Assembly: GCF_001889605.1 (NCBI RefSeq) | Contig: NZ_CP018171.1 | Coordinates: 1,178,001 to 1,242,000 of the forward strand | DNA length: 64,000 nt | DNA from: Aquibium oceanicum | GTDB taxonomy: Bacteria > Pseudomonadota > Alphaproteobacteria > Rhizobiales > Rhizobiaceae | Reading direction: 5' to 3' | Shown: piece by piece, positions 21,033 through 30,251 of the stretch | Layout of the letters: each line of letters begins with the position of its first letter | Position numbering within the stretch: the first letter of the stretch is position 1 | Position numbers and translations under genes: made by a program | Notes under the pieces: model-generated | Database searches by the model: none | Told to the model about the DNA's origin: nothing | The model's input: only the letters and a program-made list of their open reading frames with translations

Positions 21033-22259
21033 ATGACCACGGTAGCGGTACTCGGAGGGGACGGCTTCGTCGGATGGCCGACATGCCTGCATCTGTCGAG
21101 CAAGGGCTACGACGTCCACATCCTCGACAATCTCAGCCGGCGCTGGATCGACACCGAACTTGGGGTGCAATCACTGACCCCGATGGACTCCATCCAGGAG
21201 CGCACGCGCATCTGGCGGCAGGAAACGGGGCGTCGCATCCATTTCCATCTGATCGATCTGGCCAAGGACTACGAAGTGCTGAAGCGCTGGCTTTCCGAGC
21301 ACCGGCCGGACGCGATCGTGCATTTCGCCGAGCAGCGCGCCGCGCCCTATTCGATGAAGAGCGACCGGCACAAGAACTACACGGTCAACAACAACGTCAA
21401 CGCCACGCACAACCTCCTGAACGCAGTGGTCGAGATCGGCCTCGACGCGCATCTCGTCCATCTCGGCACGATGGGCGTCTACGGCTATTCCACGGTCGGT
21501 GCGGCCATTCCCGAGGGCTACCTGCCGGTTGGCATCGAGACGATGGCGGGCGAACAGGTCAGCCAGGAGATCCTCTACCCCGCCAATCCGGGCTCGATCT
21601 ACCACATGACCAAGTGCCTGGATCAGCTGCTGTTCCAGTTCTACGCCAAGAACGACGGCGTGCGGATCACCGACCTGCACCAGGGCATCGTCTGGGGCAC
21701 GCACACCGACCAGACCCGGCTGCACCCGCAGCTGGTCAACCGGTTCGACTATGACGGCGACTACGGCACGGTGCTGAACCGCTTCCTGATCCAGGCGGCG
21801 ATCGGCTATCCGCTGACGGTGCACGGCACCGGCGGCCAGACGCGCGCCTTCATTCACATCCAGGACTCGGTGCGTTGCATCGAACTGGCGCTCGCCAATC
21901 CGCCGACGCGTGGTGATCGGGTCGAGATCTTCAACCAGATGACCGAGACGCACCGCGTGCGTGACCTCGCGGCGCTGGTCGCAAGAATCACCGGCGCCGA
22001 GGTGGCAAACCTTCCCAACCCCCGCAAGGAGGTGGCCGAGAACGATCTCGTCGTCAGGAACGAAAAATTCCTTGCGCTCGGTCTCGATCCCATCACGCTG
22101 GAGGAGGGGCTGCTCTCGGAGGTGGTCGACGTGGCGAAGAAGTTCGCCTACCGCATCGATCGCAGCCGCATACCGGCCGCCAGCGCCTGGACGAAGGAGA
22201 TCGCCAGCACGATCGACGGCAGCGAGCTTCCGGTCGTGCGCAAGGTCGCGGGAAAGTAG
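21033..22259 (+). CDS. sqdB: UDP-sulfoquinovose synthase SqdB
   Basis: A 408-residue short-chain dehydrogenase/epimerase with the SQD1/SqdB form of the Rossmann motif ([16 protein letters not shown], residues 7-22). Further signatures are [47 protein letters not shown] (the YxxxK pair) and [12 protein letters not shown]. It forms UDP-sulfoquinovose from UDP-glucose and sulfite, for the sulfolipid SQDG. AGGAG (21021-21025) stands seven bases before ATG 21033, which fixes the start. The partner genes sqdC/sqdD known from rhizobia are not adjacent. Confidence 0.88.
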   Translation: MTTVAVLGGDGFVGWPTCLHLSSKGYDVHILDNLSRRWIDTELGVQSLTPMDSIQERTRIWRQETGRRIHFHLIDLAKDYEVLKRWLSEHRPDAIVHFAEQRAAPYSMKSDRHKNYTVNNNVNATHNLLNAVVEIGLDAHLVHLGTMGVYGYSTVGAAIPEGYLPVGIETMAGEQVSQEILYPANPGSIYHMTKCLDQLLFQFYAKNDGVRITDLHQGIVWGTHTDQTRLHPQLVNRFDYDGDYGTVLNRFLIQAAIGYPLTVHGTGGQTRAFIHIQDSVRCIELALANPPTRGDRVEIFNQMTETHRVRDLAALVARITGAEVANLPNPRKEVAENDLVVRNEKFLALGLDPITLEEGLLSEVVDVAKKFAYRIDRSRIPAASAWTKEIASTIDGSELPVVRKVAGK

Positions 22260-22281
22260 CCAGCCGAGGGCCGCGCGGCGG

Positions 22282-22743
22282 ATGAGGATCGGCGTCATTT
22301 CCGACACGCACGGGCTGCTGCGGCGCGAGGCGCTGGAGCGGCTCGACGGCGTCGACCGCATCATCCACGCCGGCGACGTTGGTTCGCCCGACATCCTGCC
22401 GGAACTGGAGAAGATTGCGCCCGTCACCGCGATCAAGGGCAACGTCGATACGCAGGCCTGGGCGGATGCCATCCCGGAGACGGCGCGGGTCGCGTTCGAA
22501 GGCCATGCGATCTTCGTCATTCACGACCGCAAGGCGCTGGGTTTCGATCCGGCGCAGGAAGGCATCGGCGTCGTGATTTGCGGCCATTCTCACAAGCCGG
22601 GCATCGAGACGGTCGATGGTGTCCTCTACCTCAATCCCGGAAGCGCCGGACGGCGGCGGTTCAGGCTGCCGGTGACGGTTGCCATACTGGACCTGGACGC
22701 GGAGGGTGCCGTCGCGCACCTGCACGAGATCGTCGGCGGCTGA
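22282..22743 (+). CDS. YfcE/MJ0936-type metallophosphoesterase
   Basis: A 153-residue calcineurin-like phosphoesterase of the small YfcE/MJ0936 class. Metal ligands are visible in VISDTHG (residues 5-11), HAGDVGS, KGNVDTQ and CGHSHKP, and the end NPGSAGRRRF is characteristic. It probably hydrolyses phosphodiesters in the cytoplasm; the substrate is unknown. It begins 22 bp after sqdB and may share its transcript. Confidence 0.92.
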   Translation: MRIGVISDTHGLLRREALERLDGVDRIIHAGDVGSPDILPELEKIAPVTAIKGNVDTQAWADAIPETARVAFEGHAIFVIHDRKALGFDPAQEGIGVVICGHSHKPGIETVDGVLYLNPGSAGRRRFRLPVTVAILDLDAEGAVAHLHEIVGG

Positions 22744-22754
22744 AGCGGGCGGTG

Positions 22755-23168
22755 TCAGACCGGCATGTCGCGGGGCGTTTCGATGCTGTCGGGCACTTGT
22801 GCCGGCTCGCTGGCCGTCAGGATCCGCGCCAGGGCGCCGCGCAGCTGCTCGCGCGAATAGGGTTTGTCGAGGACCGGCGCGTCGCCGATCTCTTCGAGCG
22901 TGCCACCATAGCCGGTCGCGAAGACCATGGGTATGCCGCGGTCGCGCAGGATCTCGGCGACGGGGTAGCTGTAGCTTCCGCCGAGATTGACGTCGAGGAC
23001 CGCCGCGTCCATCGCCTCGGCCCGCGCGATCTCCAGTCCCTTGTCCAGGCGATGCGCGGGACCGACGACGATGGCGCCGAGATCCTCGAGCGCTTCCGCC
23101 GCTTCGATGGCGATGAGGATTTCGTCCTCGAGGAGGAAGATCCGTTTGCCGGTGATGTCGTTGCTCAA
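22755..23168 (-). CDS. single-domain response regulator
   Basis: A 137-residue receiver domain. Acidic residues lie in FLLEDEILIA, the phospho-aspartate in AVLDVNLGG, T in VFATGYGG, and the lysine in VLDKPYS. There is no output domain. The start overlaps the stop of the upstream kinase (ATGA at 23165-23168), so they form a translationally coupled pair. Similar single-domain regulators accompany HWE kinases in Rhizobiales, often as phosphate sinks or partners in the general stress pathway. Confidence 0.92.
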   Translation of the reverse strand: MSNDITGKRIFLLEDEILIAIEAAEALEDLGAIVVGPAHRLDKGLEIARAEAMDAAVLDVNLGGSYSYPVAEILRDRGIPMVFATGYGGTLEEIGDAPVLDKPYSREQLRGALARILTASEPAQVPDSIETPRDMPV

Positions 23169-25447
23169 TCAGTTTCCTCCGCCATCGGCACGGGGGCTTC
23201 GATGGTGCAAACGAGACCATCCGGCCGGAAATCCATGGTCACCTCTGCGTCCAGCTCCGACCGCAGGGCGCGGTCGATCATCGTGGAACCGAACCCGCGC
23301 CTGGAGGGCGTGGCCACCGGTGGGCCGTCACGCTCCTGCCAGGCGAAGCTGAAATGGTCCGCATTCTTGCTCCACCTGATGTCGAGCTTGCCGTCGCCGG
23401 TGGAGAGTGCGCCGTATTTCAGCGCGTTCGTATAGAGTTCGTGCAGCGCCATCGCCATGGTGACCGCCTGCTTGGGCATCAGCTTGACCGAGGGACCGCT
23501 CCAGTTGGCCCGCCCTTCGGCGACGAGCGTGCCGAGCGAGTGGCGCACGAGATCGACGAGATCGGCCTTCTCCCAGTTCTCGCTGGTCAACAGGTTGTGC
23601 GCCCGCGCAAGCGCCGAGAGCCGACCGTCGAAGATCGCGGTGCGCGGATCCTCGCCGTCCACGGGCCGGAATGTCTGCTTGGCGAGCGACTGGACCACCG
23701 CGAGCGAATTCTTCACGCGGTGATTGAGTTCGTGAATCAGCAGCTTGCGATGCTTCTCGGCCCGCTTGCGTTCGGTGATGTCGGCTATGACGCCGACGAG
23801 ACGCGAAGGCTTTCCGGCGGCCGTGAATTCCATCCGCCCGGCGACTTCGAGCCAGCGCTTCTCGCCGTCGTCGGCGCGGAAGATCCGGCAGACGAAGCTG
23901 AAATTGTCGTCCTCGGGCACGGCTTCGCCGACTGCGTTTCGGAACGCCTCGCGGTCCTCCGCATGGAGGAAGCTGTCGAGGAAGCCGTTGCGCTCGGGCT
24001 GGCCGTCCTCTGCGGGAACACCGAAGATCTCGAACATGCGCTCGTTCGCCCACATCGAAACGTCCTTCTCGACGTTCCATTCGAACACGCCGAGTCCGGC
24101 CGCGTCGGTTGCGATCCGCCGCCGCTCCTCGCTCTCGCGCAGCCTGTCCTCCGCGGTCCACAGATCGTGCACGTCGGTGGCGGTCCCGATCCACCGTTCG
24201 ACGTTTCCGTAGGCGTCGCGCAGCGGCGTGGCGCGGCTGAGATGCCAGCGGTAGCTGCTGTCGCGCATCTTGAGGCGATGGGTGATCTGGTATGGCTGGC
24301 GCAGCTTCGAGGCCGTTTCCCATTCCTTGCCGGTGATCGGGTAGTCCTCCGGATGCACCAGGAGTTCCCAGCGATACCGTCCGTCGGGCGCCACGTGAGA
24401 GGCGGTGTACTGTGCGATGCGCGAGTTCCAGTATTCGACATGGCCCTCGGCGTCGGAGGTCCAGACGAGCTGCGGCATGATGTCGGCGAGGTTGCGGAAG
24501 CGCTGCTCGCTTTCGCGCAGCTTCTGCTCGGCGCGCTCGCGTTCGGTCACGTCGACATTCACGCCGATCATGCCGAGGAAGTCGCCGCGGGCGGAGAAAT
24601 GCGGCCGTGCCTCGGTCGTCCAGATCTGGTACTCGCCGTTCGCGGACAGGTATCGTCCCTTGGTGGAAACCGTCCTGCGTTCCGCGATCGCCTGGCCCAT
24701 CTCTGAGCCGATGCGCGCGACGTCGTCAGGATGGATCTTGGTAGACCAGTCGAACCCGGCGATCTCCGACTCGCGTACGTTCCACTGATGGCGCAGCATC
24801 CTGTTCAGGGCCTGGCAGTGGCCGTCCGGGCCGCTGGTCCAGATCATCACGGGCGCGTCCTCCGACATCTGGCGGAAGCGTTCCTCCGACACCCTGAGTT
24901 CGTCCTCGGCCGCGCGCCTTGCCTCTTCCGCGCGGGCGCGCTCGATGCTGAAGCCGATCTGCCGGGCGATCGTCACGGCAAGATCGCTTTCGCGCCGGCC
25001 GAAGACGTGCGGCTGGGCGTAGTAGGTCATGAACTTGCCGATGGCCCCTCCCTGCGCGACCAGCGGGATAAAGCCGAGGCTGCGGATGCCCTCGCGCTCG
25101 ATGGTCTGCTTGAGCCAGTCGGGCTCTTCCGTCGCCTGCATGTCGGGGACAAAGATCGGCTCCGGATCGCGATCGCCGGGGCGCCAGGGGGTGTGGCCGT
25201 CGACGGCCTTGCGGTAGCCATCCGAAAGGCCGCGCCATGCCTGGAACCGCATGACGCCGTCGTCGTCGAACAGGAGGATCGAGGCGCGCCGACAGCCCAG
25301 CGCGTCGGTGATGGCGTCGAGCGCGGCGTCGAAGACCTCTTCCTGCGAGCGGGCGCGGTAGAGCCGGTCGGTCAGGCGAAAGAGAACCACGAGTTCGTCG
25401 GCCCGTTTCTCGCCGGCTTCCGTGCGCAGACCCATCAGCTGGTCCAT
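23165..25447 (-). CDS. GAF/PAS sensor kinase of the HWE/HisKA_2 family
   Basis: A 760-residue soluble sensor kinase. An N-terminal GAF domain (about 20-170) is followed by three PAS/PAC domains (about 190-310, 315-435, 440-565), each with the pattern (W)xSxxGH...N. The histidine region HELNHRVKNSLAVVQSLAKQTF, split here as HELNHRVKNSL and VVQSLAKQT, is of the HisKA_2/HWE type, and an ATPase domain with HELYTNALKYGAL and GFGSTMID follows. No membrane segment is seen, so it senses a cytoplasmic cue such as light, redox or a ligand. The receiver gene follows with a 4-bp overlap. Confidence 0.93.
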   Translation of the reverse strand: MDQLMGLRTEAGEKRADELVVLFRLTDRLYRARSQEEVFDAALDAITDALGCRRASILLFDDDGVMRFQAWRGLSDGYRKAVDGHTPWRPGDRDPEPIFVPDMQATEEPDWLKQTIEREGIRSLGFIPLVAQGGAIGKFMTYYAQPHVFGRRESDLAVTIARQIGFSIERARAEEARRAAEDELRVSEERFRQMSEDAPVMIWTSGPDGHCQALNRMLRHQWNVRESEIAGFDWSTKIHPDDVARIGSEMGQAIAERRTVSTKGRYLSANGEYQIWTTEARPHFSARGDFLGMIGVNVDVTERERAEQKLRESEQRFRNLADIMPQLVWTSDAEGHVEYWNSRIAQYTASHVAPDGRYRWELLVHPEDYPITGKEWETASKLRQPYQITHRLKMRDSSYRWHLSRATPLRDAYGNVERWIGTATDVHDLWTAEDRLRESEERRRIATDAAGLGVFEWNVEKDVSMWANERMFEIFGVPAEDGQPERNGFLDSFLHAEDREAFRNAVGEAVPEDDNFSFVCRIFRADDGEKRWLEVAGRMEFTAAGKPSRLVGVIADITERKRAEKHRKLLIHELNHRVKNSLAVVQSLAKQTFRPVDGEDPRTAIFDGRLSALARAHNLLTSENWEKADLVDLVRHSLGTLVAEGRANWSGPSVKLMPKQAVTMAMALHELYTNALKYGALSTGDGKLDIRWSKNADHFSFAWQERDGPPVATPSRRGFGSTMIDRALRSELDAEVTMDFRPDGLVCTIEAPVPMAEETD

Positions 25448-25584
25448 TGCCGCTCCATCCCAGAGATAACCGCGGATTCTATTACCGGTGGTCTGGCATG
25501 GAAAGCATTAACTTCCGATGGCTTTCCGGTGCTTTTGGCGCGGACAGCCCGGTTTTCAGGTGCGTGCCATGCCGCATTCGGGCG

Positions 25585-26547
25585 TCAGGGAGGGCTGTCG
25601 GGCGTCGCACCGGGCGCCGGTCGCGGCTTGTAGAGCCAGCCGAGCAGGATCGGCGTCAGGTACATCGGAACCTGGTAGCAGCCGATGAAGAGAAGCAGCG
25701 GATCGGTCACTGACACCGGCAGCGCCGTCAGAAAAAGCGCGATGTTCCGGTTTCCAGCCACGATCGCCAGCGGCGCGACGGTCTTGTCGGCAATTCTGCG
25801 CCGCAGCGCCAGCACCATCAGGAGCTGGAGGCCGAAATTGCCGGCGAAGGCGACCGAAAGCGTGAGCAGGAGGCGGGCGGGTTCCTCACGGATCGCGGGG
25901 CCGACCGCCGACATGAGGCCGACGACGACGACGGCCATGGCGATGGCCGATACCCCGTCGATGACGCCGATGGCGGCGGGCGAGGGGTGCTTCAGCACGA
26001 AGCCGCGGATGAGGAAGGCGAGACCCGCCGCCGCACCGATGATGACGAGCAGCCGGGCGGCCGAGCCGATCACCGCGCCGGCATCGCCCAGCGCCGGGGC
26101 CAGCCAGAACACCGGTATGATGGTGAGCGGCAGCAGCGCGGTTCCCAGAACCAGCAGGCGCAGTGCCGGCGCGGGATCGTTTCCGGTGAGCACGGTCAGA
26201 TTGGGACTGCCGGAGATTGAGGAGGCGGCCATCATCAGGACCAGGCCGGTGGCGAGCGGACCGTTACAGCCGATCAGCGCGAAGGCGAGGATTGCGGCGG
26301 CCGGGAACCCGACCTGGTAGAGCAGCGTGAGGCCGAAGGAGGCGCGTATGTCGGCAAGGGCGCCAAAGGCCTGGCGCGGACCCACGCGCAGGGCGGCGAT
26401 GAAGAGCAGGCAGGCGACCAGTTCGGCGATCCAGCCTTTCATCGCGAAGGCGAGGTCAGGCAGCGCGACACCGGCGACGAGACCCGCGACGAGCACGGCG
26501 CGGCCATGGCGCACGGGAATTGCGGCGATGCGCGCCAGCGAAGTCAC
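25585..26547 (-). CDS. SBF/BASS-like transporter
   Basis: A 320-residue membrane protein with about nine hydrophobic segments. It resembles the bile-acid:sodium symporter (SBF) fold: the central MMAASSISGSPNLTVLTGND stands where that family has the crossing helix, and GNRNIALFLTALP lies in the second repeat. The substrate is unknown. The GTG start at 26547 overlaps the stop of the TauE-like gene (GTGA), so it is the last gene of the operon-like run starting near 33321. The frame continues upstream of 26547 but only as a shadow of the TauE gene. Confidence 0.7.
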   Translation of the reverse strand: MTSLARIAAIPVRHGRAVLVAGLVAGVALPDLAFAMKGWIAELVACLLFIAALRVGPRQAFGALADIRASFGLTLLYQVGFPAAAILAFALIGCNGPLATGLVLMMAASSISGSPNLTVLTGNDPAPALRLLVLGTALLPLTIIPVFWLAPALGDAGAVIGSAARLLVIIGAAAGLAFLIRGFVLKHPSPAAIGVIDGVSAIAMAVVVVGLMSAVGPAIREEPARLLLTLSVAFAGNFGLQLLMVLALRRRIADKTVAPLAIVAGNRNIALFLTALPVSVTDPLLLFIGCYQVPMYLTPILLGWLYKPRPAPGATPDSPP

Positions 26548-27284
26548 GAAAGTCCCCGCAGGATGAGCATCGCCGCCGCCAGGCCGGCGACGACCAGTAG
26601 GGCCGGCCGGTAGCGGCGGTCGAAGCGTCCGCGCAGGCGCCGCGCGATCGCCAGGCCGAGAACCATCGGCGGCACCATCAGGGCGGCGAGCACGGCGTCG
26701 CGCACGCCCGCGAACCCGCTCGCGTAGAGTCCAGCGAGCGAGACGAGGCATCCGATGGCGAAGAAAGCGGCGAGCGTCGGCCGCGCGGAGGCGGCGGGCC
26801 GGTCCTGATATATGAGGGCGAGCGGCGGCGCGCCGACGGAGGTGATCGTCCCCATGATCCCCGACAGTGTCGACATGGCCAGGAGCCATGCCCGGCTGAA
26901 AGCGATGCGGCGGCCGAAGGCAGAGAGAAAGACGGCGAGGCCGATCATCAGGCCGAAGGCCAGCATGAAGCTCCGCTGGTCGGCGAGAGCGGACAAGAGC
27001 GCGGTGGCGGCAAGGACGCCGGCGATCCGGCCGATCGTGCCGAGGCCGACCTCGTCCCAGCGGATCGCCCTACGCTCGCCCCAGGCGCCCCATGCGGAGG
27101 TGAGCATGCCGAGGAAGAGCGCGGGCGCCGGCACGAGTTCGGGATCGATCAGGGCGAGCAGCGGCGCGGCGGTGAGGCCGAAACCCATGCCGAGGCCGAA
27201 CTGCACGATCGCGGCGACGACGACGATGACGCCGACGAGGAGCAGCCAGGGCATGCCGAGCCCGGTGAAGGCAGCGATGTCCAC
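26544..27284 (-). CDS. TauE/SafE family (sulfite exporter-like) permease
   Basis: A 246-residue membrane protein with about seven or eight hydrophobic segments and the family's repeated motif: QFGLGMGFGLTAAPLLALIDPEL in the first half, given in short form as GFGLTAAPLLAL, and MGTITSVGAPPLALIYQ in the second. TauE/SafE proteins export sulfite, sulfoacetate or other organic anions. It starts 13 bp after the dctM stop. With the TRAP genes upstream it may export an end product of the pathway; this is inference. Confidence 0.87.
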   Translation of the reverse strand: MDIAAFTGLGMPWLLLVGVIVVVAAIVQFGLGMGFGLTAAPLLALIDPELVPAPALFLGMLTSAWGAWGERRAIRWDEVGLGTIGRIAGVLAATALLSALADQRSFMLAFGLMIGLAVFLSAFGRRIAFSRAWLLAMSTLSGIMGTITSVGAPPLALIYQDRPAASARPTLAAFFAIGCLVSLAGLYASGFAGVRDAVLAALMVPPMVLGLAIARRLRGRFDRRYRPALLVVAGLAAAMLILRGLS

Positions 27285-27297
27285 CTGCGGTATGCCC

Positions 27298-28611
27298 TCA
27301 GTGCGCCGCGGTCTGGCGCATGTTTTCGGGCAGCCACGTCGCCAAGTCGGGGAAGGCGATGAGCACGAACACCATCACCACCATGATGAGGAACATCGGG
27401 AAGGCGGCGCGCGCTATGTAGTTCATCTCGTGATGCGTCATGCCCTGGAGCACGAAGAGGTTGAAGCCGATCGGCGGCGTGATCTGCGCCATCTCCACGA
27501 CCACGACGATGAAGATGCCGAACCAGATGATGTCGATGCCGGCCTGCCGGATCATCGGCTCCACGACCGCGATGGTGAGCACCACCGACGAGATGCCGTC
27601 GAGGAAGCACCCGATGATGACGTAGAAGACGAGCAGCATCATCAGGAGTTCGAAGCGGGAGAGTTCCATCGAGCCGATCCACTCGGCGAGCCCGCGCGGC
27701 AGGCCGGTAAAGCCCATGGAGAGCGACAGGAAGGCGGCGCCCGACAGGATGAGCGCGATCATTGCCGAGGTGCGGGTCGCGCCGAGCAGGCTTTCGGAGA
27801 AACTCGCCCATGTCAGCGAGCCCTGCGTGGCGGCAAGCACCAGCGCGCCGATGACGCCGATGGCGGCGGCCTCCGTCGCGGTGGCGTAGCCGAGATACAT
27901 GGAGCCGATCACCACCAGGATCAGGAGCAGGACCGGGATGAGGAAGCGCGAGTTGGAGATGCGCTCGGCGAAGGTCATTTCCGGTTCGGGATCCGGCTTG
28001 TAGTCCTTCGAGAAGCGCGAGATCGCCACCACGTAGAGCATGAACATCGCCGCCAGCACGAGGCCGGGCACGATGCCTGCGATGAACAGCTTGGTGATGG
28101 ATTCGTTGATCGTGACGCCGTAGACGATGAGCGTCAGCGACGGCGGGATCATCAGGCCGAGCGTCGCGGCGCCGGCGAGCGTGCCGATCACCAGGTTTTC
28201 AGGATAGTTGCGTTTCCTGAGCTCCGGAATCGACATCTTGCCGACCGTCGTCAGCGTCGCGGCGGAAGAGCCGGAGACGGCGGCGAAGACCGTGCAGCCG
28301 ACGACGTTGGTGTGCAGGAGGCCGCCCGGCAGCCGCGCCATCCAGGGCGACAGGCCCTTGAACATGTCCTCCGACAGGCGCGTGCGATAAAGGATCTCGC
28401 CCATCCAGATGAAGAGCGGCAGCGCCGTCAGGGTCCATGAGGAAGCGGAGCGCCAGATGACGGTCATCATGGCATCGCCGGCAGGCCGCAGGGTGAAGAG
28501 TTCCATGCCGACCCAGGCGACGCCGAGCAGCGCCAGGCCGATCCACACGCCGGTGCCGAGAAGCAGGAAAAGGACGAAGAGGAATATGCCGATCGGGAGG
28601 AGCTGTTCCAT
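27298..28611 (-). CDS. dctM: TRAP transporter large permease DctM
   Basis: A 437-residue, about 12-helix protein of the TRAP DctM family. The hallmark features are LPLFIWMGEILYRT, CTVFAAVSGSSAATLTTVGK, GTLAGAATLGLMIPPSLTLIVYG and the closing ITPPIGFNLFVLQG region. It forms the Na+-driven channel of the TRAP transporter with the small permease at 28615-29136, from which it is separated by 3 bp. The transporter loads substrate from the periplasmic DctP protein at 29209-30186. Confidence 0.95.
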   Translation of the reverse strand: MEQLLPIGIFLFVLFLLLGTGVWIGLALLGVAWVGMELFTLRPAGDAMMTVIWRSASSWTLTALPLFIWMGEILYRTRLSEDMFKGLSPWMARLPGGLLHTNVVGCTVFAAVSGSSAATLTTVGKMSIPELRKRNYPENLVIGTLAGAATLGLMIPPSLTLIVYGVTINESITKLFIAGIVPGLVLAAMFMLYVVAISRFSKDYKPDPEPEMTFAERISNSRFLIPVLLLILVVIGSMYLGYATATEAAAIGVIGALVLAATQGSLTWASFSESLLGATRTSAMIALILSGAAFLSLSMGFTGLPRGLAEWIGSMELSRFELLMMLLVFYVIIGCFLDGISSVVLTIAVVEPMIRQAGIDIIWFGIFIVVVVEMAQITPPIGFNLFVLQGMTHHEMNYIARAAFPMFLIMVVMVFVLIAFPDLATWLPENMRQTAAH

Positions 28612-28614
28612 CGC

Positions 28615-29136
28615 CTATTCCGCCGTTTGGTCGATGGCGGAGGAGCGGATGTTGTCCCTGCGCGTGAGGACGAGCGTGAGAAGATTGTCAGCGAAGCAGA
28701 CTGCGAGCAGGACGGCGCCGGCGGCCGCGGGAAGCTGAGGGATCCAGATCGGCGTCGCGTCCTGGCCCTGGCTGATGTCGTTGAAGGCGTAGGACCAGTA
28801 GACTGCCTTCACGGCATACCAGGCGAGATAGGTGCTCGCGGCCGTTCCGATCAGAAGGCCCCAGAGCTCGCCCCAGAACCGCTGCCCGCCGAGCGCGGTG
28901 AGAAGCAGGCTGACGCGGATATGCGCGCCGCGGTTCAGCGCATGGGCGAAGGCGAGGAAGGACGAAGCCGCCATCAGGTAGCCGGCATAGGCGGTCGAGC
29001 CGGGAAAGGAGATGCCGGTCCAGCGCGAGGCCATCTGCAGCACGATCACGATCAGGATGAGGACGAGGCAGATCGCGGCGAGCACGGCCGCGGAATCATA
29101 GATCGCGTCGAGGACGCGCCTGATGGTCGATGTCAT
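28615..29136 (-). CDS. dctQ: TRAP transporter small permease DctQ
   Basis: A 173-residue, four-helix protein of the TRAP DctQ family. It has ILIVIVLQMASRWTGISFPGS (family motif around the first/second helix: QMASRW), AHALNRGAHIRVSL and an amphipathic last part ending AIDQTAE. It works with DctM at 27298-28611. A 72-bp spacer with a hairpin separates it from dctP. Confidence 0.92.
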   Translation of the reverse strand: MTSTIRRVLDAIYDSAAVLAAICLVLILIVIVLQMASRWTGISFPGSTAYAGYLMAASSFLAFAHALNRGAHIRVSLLLTALGGQRFWGELWGLLIGTAASTYLAWYAVKAVYWSYAFNDISQGQDATPIWIPQLPAAAGAVLLAVCFADNLLTLVLTRRDNIRSSAIDQTAE

Positions 29137-29165
29137 CGAATGTCCCCGGCAATGCTGTGGAGGGA

Positions 29166-29187
29166 CGGTCCGGCCGGAGCCGGACCG
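29166..29187 (-). promoter_or_regulatory. hairpin between dctP and dctQ
   Basis: A perfect 9-bp stem (CGGTCCGGC/GCCGGACCG) with the 4-nt loop CGGA in the 72-bp dctP-dctQ spacer. There is no U-run after it in the transcript direction. Such hairpins can protect or partly end the upstream message and so raise the amount of binding protein over permease; that role is inferred. Confidence 0.5.
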
Positions 29188-29208
29188 CTACACGAGGATC
29201 GGCGGAGA

Positions 29209-30186
29209 TCACATCGCCTTGTAGGAATCGACGATTTCCTTGCCGTCGGGACCGGCGGCGTCCATCCACTCCTGCGTCATCGTCTCGCCGAATTTGGAGA
29301 GGTCGCTCTTGAGCTGCTCGCTGGGCTCGCTGACGGTCATGCCGTTGTCGGCGAGCGTCTTCAGGTAGCCGGCGGTGAGTTCCTCCGACTTAGCAGCACC
29401 TCGCTTGCCGGCCTCGGCGCCGCAATCCATGACCACCTTCTTGGCCTCGTCGCTCAATGCGTTGAAGGCGTCCTTGTTGGCGAAGACGGCGTTGCGCGGC
29501 AGCCAGGCCTGGACGTCGTAGAAGTGCGTCAGGCTTTCCCAAACCTTGGAGTCGACGCCCGTGGAGCCCGAGGAGATGAAGCTCTCGGCGACGCCTGTCG
29601 CCAGCGCCTGGCTGAGCTCCGCGGCCTCGATCTGCACCGGCGCCATGCCGGCGAGTTCGGCGATGCGGGCGGTCGCGGCGTTGTAGGCGCGGAACTTGAT
29701 GCCCTGCATGTCGGCCACGGATTCCACCGGCTTCTTGAAGTAGAGGCCCTGCGGCGGCCACGGCGCGGCGTAGATGTAGACGAGGTTCTGGCTGTCCATC
29801 ACCTCTTCGAGCTTCGGCTTCGCCGCTTCCCAGAGCTTTTCCGAGTCGGCGAAGGAGGTGGCGAGGAAGGGGATGGAATCGACGCCGTAGAGCGGGTTCT
29901 CGTTGGCGTGGGCCGACAGGAGACGCTCGCCGATCGGCGCCTGGCCGGTCTGCACCGCGCGCTTGATGTCGTTGCCGGCGAAGAGCGCGCCGTTCGGATG
30001 GGTGACGATCTCCAGTTCGCCGCCGGTACCCTCGTTGACGCAGGCGGCGAATTCGGCCGCGTTCTCGGAGTGGAAGTTGGTCGCCGGATAAGCCATCGGC
30101 ATATCCCATTTCTCGGCGAGCGCCGCGCCGGCGGCCATGCCGGACATGGCGGTTGCGGCGAGAAGCGTCTTGAGTGTCCTGGTCAT
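29209..30186 (-). CDS. dctP: TRAP transporter substrate-binding protein DctP
   Basis: A 325-residue periplasmic solute receptor. A Sec signal (LKTLLAATAMSGMAAGAALA) is cleaved before EKWDMPM. The DctP fold shows YPATNFHSENAAEFA, VQTGQAPIGERLLS and the arginine motif GIKFRAYNAATARIAELAG, split here as GIKFRAYNAAT and RIAELAG, which binds the ligand's carboxylate. Two ATGs exist (30192, 30186); 30186 is preferred because GGGAG lies eight bases before it, but only two before the other. The ligand is probably a small organic or amino acid, judged from the neighbouring catabolic genes. Confidence 0.94.
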   Translation of the reverse strand: MTRTLKTLLAATAMSGMAAGAALAEKWDMPMAYPATNFHSENAAEFAACVNEGTGGELEIVTHPNGALFAGNDIKRAVQTGQAPIGERLLSAHANENPLYGVDSIPFLATSFADSEKLWEAAKPKLEEVMDSQNLVYIYAAPWPPQGLYFKKPVESVADMQGIKFRAYNAATARIAELAGMAPVQIEAAELSQALATGVAESFISSGSTGVDSKVWESLTHFYDVQAWLPRNAVFANKDAFNALSDEAKKVVMDCGAEAGKRGAAKSEELTAGYLKTLADNGMTVSEPSEQLKSDLSKFGETMTQEWMDAAGPDGKEIVDSYKAM

Positions 30187-30251
30187 TGTCATTCTCCCAT
30201 CATTATGTTGGCTGAAGTGAAGTTCCCGGTGATCTCGTCGTCTTGTTTTTC

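Noticed and set aside
26812-28440. Long plus-strand frame opposite the TauE and DctM genes
   Set aside because: Composition rich in H, R, D and E typical of antisense frames; the minus-strand genes are membrane proteins with family motifs.
30187-30192. First of two ATGs for dctP
   Set aside because: GGGAG would be only two bases away; the second ATG has an eight-base spacing.
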